A stretch of 64,000 nucleotides of DNA from an uncultured Dermabacteraceae bacterium (GTDB lineage Bacteria > Actinomycetota > Actinomycetes > Actinomycetales > Dermabacteraceae): positions 1 to 64,000 of the forward strand of contig CAMILZ010000002.1 of the NCBI GenBank assembly GCA_946223075.1. The letters run 5' to 3'. The notes under the pieces were generated by a model. It saw only the letters and a list, made by a program, of their open reading frames with translations, was not told the origin of the DNA and searched no databases. Shown one piece after another: positions 1 to 8,329 of this stretch; position 1 is the first letter of the stretch, and every line of letters begins with the position of its first letter. Position numbers and translations under genes: made by a program.

Positions 1-7
1 CCGTCCA

Positions 8-47
8 GCATGTCGCGACTCATGCGTCAAGCATGACGCGACTCATG
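8..47. repeat. Short direct repeat at the left edge
   Basis: Two copies of GCATGWCGCGACTCATG lie at 8-24 and 31-47, a 23-bp period, just beyond the 3' end of the minus-strand tRNA-Gly. They differ at one base. Nothing else is recognisable in the first 50 bases and the role is unknown. Confidence 0.6.
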
Positions 48-51
48 ACAT

Positions 52-125
52 TGGAGCGGATGACGGGAATCGAACCCGCGCTGTCAGCTTGGGAAGCTGA
101 AGTTCTACCATTGAACTACATCCGC
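52..125 (-). tRNA. tRNA-Gly (anticodon CCC)
   Basis: Read on the minus strand the sequence folds as a full cloverleaf. The acceptor stem begins GCGGATG, the D-loop is TTCAATGGTAGAA, the anticodon loop TTCCCAA gives anticodon CCC, and the T arm GGGTTCGATTCCC is canonical. The CCA end is encoded at 52-54. Confidence 0.96.
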
Positions 126-206
126 GAATGTGCCTCACCAGTGTAGCCGCCTCGCGGCGCACCTCCAAACCCGCGAGGGGAGCGGGCCTCACGTTAAGAT
201 AGATGT

Positions 207-809
207 GTGCTTCTCAGTGATCGTGATATTCGCGCGGAGATTGAGGCGGGCCGCATCGGCATCGCCCCTTTCGGCGACGAGTTCATTCAACCCGCCTCGG
301 TCGATGTGCGCATCGACCGCTTCTTTCGGCTCTTCGACAATCACAAATACGCGATGATCGACCCCGCGAAGGAGCAGGCCGAGCTCACGCGCCTCGTCGA
401 GGTCGATCCGGACCAGCCCTACGTGCTTCACCCGGGCGAGTTCGTGCTCGCGTCCACATATGAAAAGGTGAGCCTTCCGAACGATATCGCGGCACGGCTC
501 GAAGGCAAGTCGAGCCTCGGCCGCCTCGGGCTTCTCACCCACTCGACTGCGGGCTTTATCGACCCGGGCTTCGAAGGGCACATTACGCTCGAACTCTCGA
601 ACATGGCGACCCTTCCCGTGGCGCTGTGGCCCGGCATGAAAATTGGCCAGCTGTGCTTCTTCCGCCTCAGCAGTGAGGCGGAGCGCCCGTACGGCTCGGA
701 GGGGAACCTCAATAGGTACAGGGGGCAACGGGGTCCGACGGCATCCCGCTCCTACATGAACTTTCATCGCACGCAGATCCCCGCGACACCTTTGGAGGAT
801 GCTCAATGA
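207..809 (+). CDS. dcd: dCTP deaminase
   Basis: A 200-residue protein of the dCTP deaminase/dUTPase trimer family. It deaminates dCTP to dUTP (possibly on to dUMP in the bifunctional actinobacterial form), supplying precursor for dTMP in the cytosol. The family core is visible: the stretch with [11 protein letters not shown] carries the active-site Ser/Arg loop, followed by [13 protein letters not shown], the LELSN strand and the C-terminal [13 protein letters not shown]. The chosen start is GTG at 207, because family proteins begin M-L-L-S-D-R-D-I. Length is close to the usual 190-200. Its stop overlaps the ATG of the next gene, so the two are probably co-translated. Confidence 0.95.
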   Translation: MLLSDRDIRAEIEAGRIGIAPFGDEFIQPASVDVRIDRFFRLFDNHKYAMIDPAKEQAELTRLVEVDPDQPYVLHPGEFVLASTYEKVSLPNDIAARLEGKSSLGRLGLLTHSTAGFIDPGFEGHITLELSNMATLPVALWPGMKIGQLCFFRLSSEAERPYGSEGNLNRYRGQRGPTASRSYMNFHRTQIPATPLEDAQ

Positions 810-1576
810 CGCACACCCTTGTTCTCGATTCGAGCTACGGACTCGATGATCTCTTCGCGCTCGCCCTCAACCGTTATCCGCTTGCGCGCAAGAAAAAGAA
901 AACGATCCGCGTGAGCGACACGACCTCCCTCGTGTGGCATCCCTCGAAGAATGAGGCGAGCATCGAGGTCCCGATGCATCGCGAGAGCGATACTTCGGAC
1001 ATTCCCGATGGTTACGGTTTCGACTCGGCATTCCCGAACGGCGTGCCTGCGGGGGAGGAACGCGAGATCCTCGAATTCGCCCTGAACGTTGTGCGCCGCC
1101 TCGGGGGGAAAGTTGTGACCGATACGGGCCATGAACTCGCCCCGCATCAGTTCATGCTGCCGGGACTCCAGGTGGTCGCGGCGTACGAGCTCGCCCCGAA
1201 GGACCTGCTCGAGATCGTGCAGAAGATCGTGAAGGAAGCGGAGCTCGTGGGAGAGGCCAACGCGTTCCCCTATGCTCTTTCGGCCCCGATTTTTGCGCAT
1301 GCCGACCTCGTGGTCGAAGCATCGACGCTCGACGCGGATATCCCCGCGATTGAACACGTCGAATGGGTTAAGGAGGGCGCGGCGCTGTACACGGTCGTGT
1401 ACCGACCAGACGATCCCTCGACGCTCGTGAGCGAAAGGCCTGAGCCGTCGCAAGTGCGCGAGTGGCGCGAGGCCTACCTCGGCTGTAGCGCTGTGGCGCG
1501 CGCGATTTGGGACGAGACTGGTGGTTTTGTGCTCGACCACGAAGATTTCCTCGTGGAGCCACGTGAACTGTTCTAA
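806..1576 (+). CDS. Conserved hypothetical protein, coupled to dcd
   Basis: A 256-residue acidic soluble protein that I do not recognise. It starts on an ATGA overlap with dcd, which implies translational coupling. It has no signal peptide or membrane segment. A basic KKKKT cluster sits near residue 30, and the rest alternates acidic helices and strands. No catalytic motif is evident. Coupling to dCTP deaminase hints at nucleotide metabolism, but that is inference only. Codon use looks like that of its neighbours. Confidence 0.8.
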   Translation: MTHTLVLDSSYGLDDLFALALNRYPLARKKKKTIRVSDTTSLVWHPSKNEASIEVPMHRESDTSDIPDGYGFDSAFPNGVPAGEEREILEFALNVVRRLGGKVVTDTGHELAPHQFMLPGLQVVAAYELAPKDLLEIVQKIVKEAELVGEANAFPYALSAPIFAHADLVVEASTLDADIPAIEHVEWVKEGAALYTVVYRPDDPSTLVSERPEPSQVREWREAYLGCSAVARAIWDETGGFVLDHEDFLVEPRELF

Positions 1577-1682
1577 GCGGCGGGCAGGCCGTCTCGACCA
1601 CTGGGATGGGCGCCGTCATTCATTGCTGTTTTGATAGGGTTAAGCGTCCCCGCACCGTAACTACGAGGACGGAAACCTTCGC

Positions 1683-4601
1683 ATGATCATTGCCATCGCT
1701 GCGCACTTCGCGATGGCACTTGTTGCGCCCTTTCTCGTGAAGTGGTGGCGGCAAAAGGCTTTCGTACCGATCGCGCTTGTGCCCGCCGCCACGGCCGCCT
1801 ATCTCCTTTCGCACTCACCGACCGCGCTCGCCGAGGCGCCCGTCGTGGAGTCCTACCCGTGGATCCCGCAATTCGGGATCACGCTGAGCTTTATGCTCGA
1901 CCCCCTTTCGTGGCTGTTCGTGCTCATCGTTTCGGGCATCGGCACCGTGATCATGCTGTACTGCTCGCGGTACTTCAAAGAAACCGAGCCCTCACTCGCG
2001 CGCTTCGCGGGTGTGTTCACGGCGTTCGCAGGGGCCATGCTCGGCCTTGTGCTTGCGGACGACGCGATGATGCTTTTCGTGTTCTGGGAGCTCACGACCG
2101 TGTTCTCCTACCTGCTCATCGGCCACTACGTCACGAAGCAGGCCTCACGCCGCGCCGCGATTAACGCGCTCATTTCCACGACCGCGGGCGGCCTCGCCCT
2201 CATGGTCGGGCTCATCATGCTCGGCGTTGAAGCGGGAAGCATGCGGATCACCGAGATCCTCGCTTCGCCCGCCTTTGCCGCGGTTTCGCCATACCTCGTT
2301 GTCGCGCTCGTTCTCGTGCTCATCGGTGCCGCGACGAAATCGGCGCTCGCGCCGGGGCATTTTTGGCTGCCCGGCGCGATGGCCGCACCCACACCGGTTT
2401 CGGCGTATCTGCACGCCGCGGCCATGGTGAAGGGCGGCATCTACGTGCTTTTGAGGTTCGCCCCGCTCCTCGCAACCGTCGGACCCCTCACGATTATCGT
2501 TTCCGCCGTGGGAGTCGTGACCATGCTCCTTGGCGGGTGGCGCGCCCTCAGGCAAACCGACATCAAGCTCCTTCTCGCCTACGGGACGGTGTCCCAGCTC
2601 GGCTTCATGGCGGCGATTGCCGGAATCGCCACTCCCGAAGCGGTCTTCGCCGGCGCCATGCTCACCCTTGCCCACGCACTCTTCAAGGCGCCGCTCTTCA
2701 TGAGCGTGGGCATCATCGATAAGTGCTACGGCACGCGTGACCTGCGTGAACTTCACGGCGTGTTCAAGGACCTTCCGATCGTTGGTGTCGTCGCCCTCGT
2801 GAGTGCCGCATCCATGGCGGCCTTTCCGCCACTCTTCGGGTTCGTCGCCAAGGAAGCCGTGTTCTACACCTTCGCCGAGGGGGAGCCGTGGGCGCTTGGA
2901 ATCCTCGCGGCAACCGTCGCGGGATCCGTGCTCACCGTCGCCTACTCGTGCCGTTTCTTCTTCCACGTGTTCCCCGGCGCGAAGGGCGTCAAACACAAGC
3001 GGCCCACGCTGCGCTTCCAGCTCATTCCCGCAATCGTGGCGGCCGCGAGCCTCGCCGCGATCGTTCTCGCGCCGCAACTTGAAGTGCTCGCGACCCTCAT
3101 CGCGGGTGGCTCCACTGCCACGGTAGGGGAGCTCGGCCACCTCGCCGTCATCCCCGAGCACGTGTCGCTTCCGCTCCTGTGCTCGCTCGCGGCGCTCCTC
3201 TTTGGCGCGGTGCTTGCCTTCATGCACGCGCCGTTCGAACGCTTCCAAAAAACGGTGAGCCCGCAGCGCACCGCCCTTGGGCGCTGGTGCGATGCCGAAA
3301 GGCTTTTCCGTGCCTCGATGCGCGAGGTCGATTCGCTCGCAGTGCGCACGACCGCCCTCTTCCAGCGAGGCTCGCTCCCCGTTCACCTCGGCACGATCTT
3401 CCTCGTGTTCGTCGTGATGCTCGCGGGCGGCATCGCCTTCACCGGGAAGGCCCCCGATAATCTCGTGCTGTTCGCACACCCGGCTGAAATCGCCGTGGTG
3501 GGCTTTGCGGCCCTCGCCGCGCTCGGTGCCGCGCGCGCACGCCGCAGGCTCAGGGCGGCACTGTTGATCTCCGGCACGGGCTTCGGCGTGGCACTGCTGT
3601 TCATGACGTACGGCGCGCCCGATGTCGCCGCGACGCAGCTTTTCGTCGAGTCGATGATGACCGTCGTTCTCGTGCTGGTGCTTCGGCGCCTTCCCGCGCA
3701 CTTCTCGATCCGACCGCGGCGTTTCGACCAGGTCACGCGCTGGTCGATCGCGATTCTGGCGGCCGTCGTGATCGTGACCGTTTTCGCGTACGCTGCCGGC
3801 GCGCGCATCACCGCGCCAATCGGCCCCGAACTCATCGAGGCGGGCTACGAGATTGGCAAGGGCCACAACGCCGTCAACGTCGCGCTCGTGGATGCGCGCG
3901 TGTGGGACACGATGGGCGAGATCGCCGTGGTGCTCGTCGTCGCCTCCGGCATCGCCTCTCTCATCTTCGTGCAAAAACGCGAGCAACAGATTGTGCGCGT
4001 GGGAGATCTCGAAGAAGACCTCTCGATTTGGCGAAGGACCTCCGACGCTTCCATCCCCGAGAACACCCTGCGGTTCCACGATGAAGCCGAGGATCTCGAG
4101 GGCAATCGCGGCGCTACGTGGCTGCTCGCGAGTCGCACCCTCGCGCCCGAGCGGCGCATGGTCGTCCTCGAAGTGATCACGCGCCTCACGTTCCCCATGC
4201 TCATGGTGCTCAGCATCTACCTGCTGTTCGCGGGCCACAACCTCCCCGGTGGTGGTTTCGCCGGTGGCCTCGTCGCGGGTCTCGCGATCACCCTGCGCTA
4301 CCTGGCGGGTGGTCGATACGAGCTCAACGAGGCCGCTCCCGTGCAGGCCGGGGCGCTCCTCGGCGTAGGAATGGTGCTCGCGCTCTTCACGGGCCTCACG
4401 CCGCTCCTCCTCGGCGGAACCGTGTTCCAGAGCTACGTGTGGATCGGGCACCTGCCCGTTCTCGGCGAAATCGAACTCGCGAGCGCACTCGTGTTCGACA
4501 TCGGCGTGTACCTCATCGTCGTGGGTCTCGCACTCGACGTTCTGCGCACGCTCGGCGAGCAGATCGACAGACACCAGGAGGCTGAGCTCGATGCACGTTA
4601 G
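1683..4601 (+). CDS. mnhA: Na+/H+ antiporter subunit A, fused A and B (Mrp/Mnh)
   Basis: A 972-residue polytopic membrane protein. The N-terminal two thirds is the NuoL-like MrpA channel; the segment around residues 230-260 (APTPVSAYLHAAAMVKGG) carries the conserved His/Lys of the proton path. The last ~160 residues (LTFPMLMVLSIYLL onward, ending near ALDVLRTLGEQID) match the MrpB subunit, so A and B are one polypeptide. Mrp complexes exchange cytoplasmic Na+ for H+ and support pH and salt tolerance. It is the first gene of an operon with C-G and overlaps mnhC by 11 bases. The start is ATG 1683. Confidence 0.95.
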   Translation: MIIAIAAHFAMALVAPFLVKWWRQKAFVPIALVPAATAAYLLSHSPTALAEAPVVESYPWIPQFGITLSFMLDPLSWLFVLIVSGIGTVIMLYCSRYFKETEPSLARFAGVFTAFAGAMLGLVLADDAMMLFVFWELTTVFSYLLIGHYVTKQASRRAAINALISTTAGGLALMVGLIMLGVEAGSMRITEILASPAFAAVSPYLVVALVLVLIGAATKSALAPGHFWLPGAMAAPTPVSAYLHAAAMVKGGIYVLLRFAPLLATVGPLTIIVSAVGVVTMLLGGWRALRQTDIKLLLAYGTVSQLGFMAAIAGIATPEAVFAGAMLTLAHALFKAPLFMSVGIIDKCYGTRDLRELHGVFKDLPIVGVVALVSAASMAAFPPLFGFVAKEAVFYTFAEGEPWALGILAATVAGSVLTVAYSCRFFFHVFPGAKGVKHKRPTLRFQLIPAIVAAASLAAIVLAPQLEVLATLIAGGSTATVGELGHLAVIPEHVSLPLLCSLAALLFGAVLAFMHAPFERFQKTVSPQRTALGRWCDAERLFRASMREVDSLAVRTTALFQRGSLPVHLGTIFLVFVVMLAGGIAFTGKAPDNLVLFAHPAEIAVVGFAALAALGAARARRRLRAALLISGTGFGVALLFMTYGAPDVAATQLFVESMMTVVLVLVLRRLPAHFSIRPRRFDQVTRWSIAILAAVVIVTVFAYAAGARITAPIGPELIEAGYEIGKGHNAVNVALVDARVWDTMGEIAVVLVVASGIASLIFVQKREQQIVRVGDLEEDLSIWRRTSDASIPENTLRFHDEAEDLEGNRGATWLLASRTLAPERRMVVLEVITRLTFPMLMVLSIYLLFAGHNLPGGGFAGGLVAGLAITLRYLAGGRYELNEAAPVQAGALLGVGMVLALFTGLTPLLLGGTVFQSYVWIGHLPVLGEIELASALVFDIGVYLIVVGLALDVLRTLGEQIDRHQEAELDAR

Positions 4602-5172
4602 CCTCCTCATTCTGCTTCTCGCCGCGGTGCTCATCGCGAGCGGCATCTACATGCTTCTCGAGCGCACGCTCTCGCGCATCATCATGGGCGCGGTCCTCGC
4701 GGGTAACGGCATCAACCTGCTGTTCCTCCTCGCGATCGGCACGCCCGGAACGCCACCGTTCGAAGGTGAAGGCGCGGTCGAAAACATGAGCGACCCGCTT
4801 CCCATGGCAATGGTGCTCACCGCGATCGTCATCTCGCTCGCCCTCACGGGCTTCGGAATGGCGCTCTCCTATCGCTCGTGGCAATTGTTTGGCCACGACG
4901 AGGTCCCCGACGACGTCGAGGACCTTCGCGTTGCCGATCGCTCGCGCCGGCTTGTGGCACGGAACCGCGACGAAGTCATCGAAAAGGTGGGCTTCGAGGC
5001 CGACGAGCAGCGCAAGGAGCGCGAACAGGCGCGCGTGGAAGAAGAAGCCGAGAAGGCCCGCGCGAACGCGAACGACGACCAGAGCGACGACATTTCCGAC
5101 GACTTCACCTCCGACGAGGACGTTGAGCAGAGCCCGACCGAAAGCGACCCTGACGAGGAGGAGACCCCGTGA
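4591..5172 (+). CDS. mnhC: Na+/H+ antiporter subunit C (Mrp/Mnh) with acidic tail
   Basis: A 193-residue NuoK-like subunit of the Mrp antiporter. Three hydrophobic helices fill residues 1-100, including the GNGINLLFLLAIG stretch typical of MrpC. The family is usually about 110-125 residues; here a ~90-residue charged, Glu/Asp-rich cytoplasmic tail follows (EEEAEKARANANDDQSDD and similar). It begins inside the end of mnhA and overlaps mnhD by four bases (GTGA). Confidence 0.94.
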   Translation: MHVSLLILLLAAVLIASGIYMLLERTLSRIIMGAVLAGNGINLLFLLAIGTPGTPPFEGEGAVENMSDPLPMAMVLTAIVISLALTGFGMALSYRSWQLFGHDEVPDDVEDLRVADRSRRLVARNRDEVIEKVGFEADEQRKEREQARVEEEAEKARANANDDQSDDISDDFTSDEDVEQSPTESDPDEEETP

Positions 5173-6734
5173 GTCCCGAGATCCTCCTCGCCGCACCCGT
5201 GATGCTTCCGCTTCTCGGCGCTGCCTTTGCTCTCCTCACGCGTCACCGCAGCCACCTCCAGCTCGCCGTGTCGATCGGCACGCTCAGCGTGAACCTCGTG
5301 ATTGCGGCGCTGCTCATGTACTGGATCAACGAGAACAACATCCTCGTGCTCCAGATTGGCAAATGGACGCCCACCCTCGGCATCGTGCTCGCCGCCGACC
5401 GTCTCACGGGCCTCATGCTTTTCGTGTCCTCGTTCGTGACGCTCGCCGTGCTCGTGTACGCGAGTGCGCAGACCATCTCCGAACACATCGAATCCACGCC
5501 GATTGCGATCTTCCACCCCTCTTACCTCCTGCTCGTTGCGGGCGTCTCAAACGCGTTCCTCGCGGGGGATTTGTTCAACATGTACGTGGGCTTCGAGATT
5601 CTCCTCGCCGCCTCGTTCGTGCTGCTCACGCTCGGCGGGTCCGCAAGCAGGGTTCGTGCCGCGACGACCTACGTGATCGTGTCGATGGTGAGCTCAATGC
5701 TGTTCCTTGTGGGAATCGCGAGTTGCTACGCAGCCGTCGGAACCGTGAATCTTGCCGAGATTGCCGTGCGCATGGACCACGTTGACCACCACGTGCGCCT
5801 GCTGATCGAGTTTGTGCTGCTCATCGCGTTCGGCCTCAAGGCGGCCATCTTCCCGCTTTCCGCGTGGCTGCCCGACTCCTATCCCACCGCGCCCGCGCCC
5901 GTGACCGCGGTGTTCGCGGGGCTCCTCACCAAGGTCGGGATTTACGCGATCATCCGCCTCGAGACTCTCTTGTTCCCGGAATCCGAGATCTCGACCGTGC
6001 TGCTCGTCGCAGCCGGATTCAGCCTCGTGATCGGTATTCTCGGGGCGATCGCGCAGACGGATCTCAAGCGCGTGCTGTCCTTTACGCTCGTGAGCCACAT
6101 GGGCTACATGATGTTCGGTATTGGCATTTCCTCGCAGATTTCGATGACGGCGACCGTGTTCTACGTGGCCCACCACATTACGGTGCAGACCACGCTCTTC
6201 CTCACGGCCGGCCTCATCGAGCACGTCGGTGGCACCACGAACCTCGCGAAGCTCGGCGGACTCGCGAAAGCTGCGCCGTGGCTCGCGATTCTCTTCTTTA
6301 TCCCCGCGATGAACCTCGCCGGCGTGCCGCCCATGAGTGGTTTCATCGGGAAGGTGGGGCTTGTGATTGGCGGTATCCACAGCGGTGGCGTGCTCGCGTG
6401 GATCCTCGTCACCCTGAGCGTGCTCACGTCGCTCCTCACGATGTACGCGATCGCGAAGGTGTGGAACCGCGCGTTCTGGCAGGAAACCCCCGACCAGATC
6501 ACGAAAGACAAGCCCGTGACGCCGCTTCTCATGAGCGGTTCGACCGGTGTTCTCGTCGCCTTCTCCCTCGCCCTCACGGTGTTCGCCGGGCCGCTCATCG
6601 GCTATAGCGAAGGGGCGGCTTCCTCGCTTCTCGAGCGCGTTCCCTACGTCAACGCTGTGCTTGGCGGTGACGCGGCCGATCGCCTCGTGTTCAACATTGA
6701 TGACGCTGGCGGAGGGCAGGTGACGCCCGAATGA
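5169..6734 (+). CDS. mnhD: Na+/H+ antiporter subunit D (Mrp/Mnh)
   Basis: A 521-residue NuoM/N-like membrane subunit with about 14 predicted helices. The signature PLSAWLPDSYPTAPAPVTA with the following GLLTKVGIYAIIR is the proton-translocation core, and DLKRVLSFTLVSHMGYM is a second conserved block. It forms the second antiporter-like channel of the Mrp complex alongside MnhA. It starts with GTG in the overlap with mnhC and ends overlapping mnhE. A copy of the dispersed 12-mer lies at 5730-5741 in frame as A-A-V-G. Confidence 0.95.
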   Translation: MSPEILLAAPVMLPLLGAAFALLTRHRSHLQLAVSIGTLSVNLVIAALLMYWINENNILVLQIGKWTPTLGIVLAADRLTGLMLFVSSFVTLAVLVYASAQTISEHIESTPIAIFHPSYLLLVAGVSNAFLAGDLFNMYVGFEILLAASFVLLTLGGSASRVRAATTYVIVSMVSSMLFLVGIASCYAAVGTVNLAEIAVRMDHVDHHVRLLIEFVLLIAFGLKAAIFPLSAWLPDSYPTAPAPVTAVFAGLLTKVGIYAIIRLETLLFPESEISTVLLVAAGFSLVIGILGAIAQTDLKRVLSFTLVSHMGYMMFGIGISSQISMTATVFYVAHHITVQTTLFLTAGLIEHVGGTTNLAKLGGLAKAAPWLAILFFIPAMNLAGVPPMSGFIGKVGLVIGGIHSGGVLAWILVTLSVLTSLLTMYAIAKVWNRAFWQETPDQITKDKPVTPLLMSGSTGVLVAFSLALTVFAGPLIGYSEGAASSLLERVPYVNAVLGGDAADRLVFNIDDAGGGQVTPE

Positions 6735-7294
6735 CACGCTTTGCGCGTCGCGTGCGCGATCTCCCCACCCACACCCTCGGCATCATTGGGGGCGCCCTCG
6801 TGTGGTGCCTCCTGTGGGGTGAATTCAGTGTTCTGAGCATCGTTGGCGGTCTCCTGCTCGGAGCCGCGATCTACGTCATGTTCCCCGCGCCCCCGCTCAG
6901 CCGCGAAGTGACTCTCCGCCCCGTGAACGCTCTCGTGTTCCTTGCCGTGTTCGTGAAGGACCTGGTCGCGGGCAGCATCGAGGTGGCACGGTACGCCCTT
7001 CGCCCTTCCGGAAGCCCCGGTTCGAGCGTCATCGCGGTGCAGTTGCGCTCGCGAAGCGACCTGTTCCTTTCGCTCACGGGCATCCTTGCCACGCTCATTC
7101 CAGGCTCGGTTGTTGTGGAGGCGCAACGCGCTACCGGCACCCTGTTCTTCCACGCGATCGGCGTGACCACAAGAGAGCAAATGCGGGCGCAGCACGAAAG
7201 CATCCTCCGGCAGGAAGAACGCCTGCTGCGAGCCTTCGCCGCGCGCGAGATCCTCGAAAGTGCCGGCTACAGCGTGAAAAGGAGGCGGGGCTGA
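6731..7294 (+). CDS. mnhE: Na+/H+ antiporter subunit E (Mrp/Mnh)
   Basis: A 187-residue small membrane subunit. Two N-terminal helices (residues ~18-55) are followed by a conserved cytoplasmic domain with LTGILATLIPGSVVVE and FFHAIGV, matching MrpE. The extra C-terminal ~25 residues are basic. It overlaps mnhD (ATGA) and touches mnhF at a shared base. Confidence 0.93.
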   Translation: MTRFARRVRDLPTHTLGIIGGALVWCLLWGEFSVLSIVGGLLLGAAIYVMFPAPPLSREVTLRPVNALVFLAVFVKDLVAGSIEVARYALRPSGSPGSSVIAVQLRSRSDLFLSLTGILATLIPGSVVVEAQRATGTLFFHAIGVTTREQMRAQHESILRQEERLLRAFAAREILESAGYSVKRRRG

Positions 7295-7581
7295 TGTTTG
7301 AGGTCATTCTTCTGGGCGCCGCGATCGCGCTCGGCGTCATCTCGATCCCGATTGTGTACCGCATGATCGTGGGCCCCTCGATCATCGACCGCGCCGTTGC
7401 CCTCGACATGCTCGTCGTCCAAGTCGTCATGGGGCTCGCGCTTTACTCGGCGTGGACCGGCACGACCTTCGCGGTCATCCCTGCCCTAGCCTTGACCGCG
7501 ACGGCCTTCATCGGCACGCTCGCGCTCGCGAGGTTCGTCGCGCGCGCCGACGTTCCCGAGCCGAAGGAGGATGAGCAATGA
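7294..7581 (+). CDS. mnhF: Na+/H+ antiporter subunit F (Mrp/Mnh)
   Basis: A 95-residue subunit with three transmembrane helices. The block YRMIVGPSIIDRAVALDML is the MrpF signature with its conserved R-x-x-x-G-P-x-x-x-D-R motif. Preceded by the ribosome-binding sequence AGGAGG inside the end of mnhE; overlaps mnhG by four bases. Confidence 0.94.
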   Translation: MFEVILLGAAIALGVISIPIVYRMIVGPSIIDRAVALDMLVVQVVMGLALYSAWTGTTFAVIPALALTATAFIGTLALARFVARADVPEPKEDEQ

Positions 7582-8213
7582 GCATTCCCGAGATCATCGG
7601 CTCGGTGTTGATCGTGATCGGCGTGCTGATCGCGGCGATTGCGATGGTGGGCCTCAATCGCTTCAACGATGTTCTCTCGCGCATGCACGCCGCGTCGAAA
7701 CCGCAAACGCTCGGCCTTGTGCTCGTGCTCGCGGGGGCGGCGATCGCCTCGGAGTCGCTGCCTCTCGCGGGCATGCTCGCGCTCGTGCTCGCCGCGCAGT
7801 TCCTCACGATGACCGCCTCGAGTGCGATGCTCGGGCGCGCGGCGTTCCGTCGCGGCTTCCTCCTTGGAAGTGATTACGCGTTCGACGAACTCACCCCTCG
7901 CCTCTCGTTCGGCGGCGAGGGTGACGACGATGATGACGGCTTCATCGATCCCGAGGCGGAGGCGCATCCCGACGCGGAAACCGAGGACGCCCTGCCCACA
8001 AACGTTCTCACGCACACCACAGGGCTCGAGCTCGCGGAGCTCAAGCAGCACTTCGACGACGGCGAGGTCGACGAAAACGCCGAAGGTACTGGGGCCGCCG
8101 GGAAAGCGTCGGATACGCCGGGCGGCGCGGGAGTCTCGAACGCCGGGGAGGAATCCGAGATTGGAGAGCCCGGGCCTGGGGAGCCCGGTGCTGAGGAGTC
8201 CGGTAGCAGGTAG
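7578..8213 (+). CDS. mnhG: Na+/H+ antiporter subunit G (Mrp/Mnh) with long acidic tail
   Basis: A 211-residue protein. Residues 1-110 are the three-helix MrpG core with the conserved LNRFNDVLSRMHAASKPQTLG block. The remaining ~100 residues are a low-complexity acidic, Gly/Glu/Pro-rich extension not usual in the family (about 110-130 residues). The end (EESEIGEPGPGEPGAEESG) is repetitive. It is the last gene of the operon and is followed by a strong hairpin terminator. Confidence 0.93.
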   Translation: MSIPEIIGSVLIVIGVLIAAIAMVGLNRFNDVLSRMHAASKPQTLGLVLVLAGAAIASESLPLAGMLALVLAAQFLTMTASSAMLGRAAFRRGFLLGSDYAFDELTPRLSFGGEGDDDDDGFIDPEAEAHPDAETEDALPTNVLTHTTGLELAELKQHFDDGEVDENAEGTGAAGKASDTPGGAGVSNAGEESEIGEPGPGEPGAEESGSR

Positions 8214-8247
8214 CCTGGCCGGTACGTCCGTGGGGCTCGCACACGTG

Positions 8248-8259
8248 TCCGACGGTTGC
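8248..8259 (+). repeat. Dispersed 12-mer, intergenic copy
   Basis: An exact TCCGACGGTTGC between mnhG and the terminator. It is one of eight identical copies in the window; see the finding on the dispersed repeat. Confidence 0.8.
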
Positions 8260-8270
8260 CACTTAACGAA

Positions 8271-8310
8271 GGAGCGGGGGCGGCACGATGGCCGCCCCCG
8301 CTCCTTTGTG
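8271..8310. terminator. Bidirectional rho-independent terminator between mnhG and fhs
   Basis: A perfect 14-bp stem (8271-8284 with 8291-8304, arms GGAGCGGGGGCGGC) closes a 6-base loop and is followed by TTTGTG on the plus strand. It sits between convergent mnhG and fhs and can serve both. Confidence 0.88.
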
Positions 8311-8329
8311 TTCGGGAGAGAGTGTTCCC

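Noticed and set aside
731..745. GGGTCCGACGGCATCCC in dcd as a repeat copy
   Set aside because: It encodes the conserved G-P-T of dCTP deaminase, and only the first ten bases fit the repeat, so coincidence is likely.
2145..4646. 833-residue open frame on the minus strand across mnhA
   Set aside because: It is His/Glu/Arg-rich mirror coding of a high-GC gene whose plus-strand product is a clear Mrp subunit. The same reasoning removes 8288-10024 (+), 25252-27528 (-), 37526-40246 (-), 45046-47193 (-) and 56380-58395 (-).
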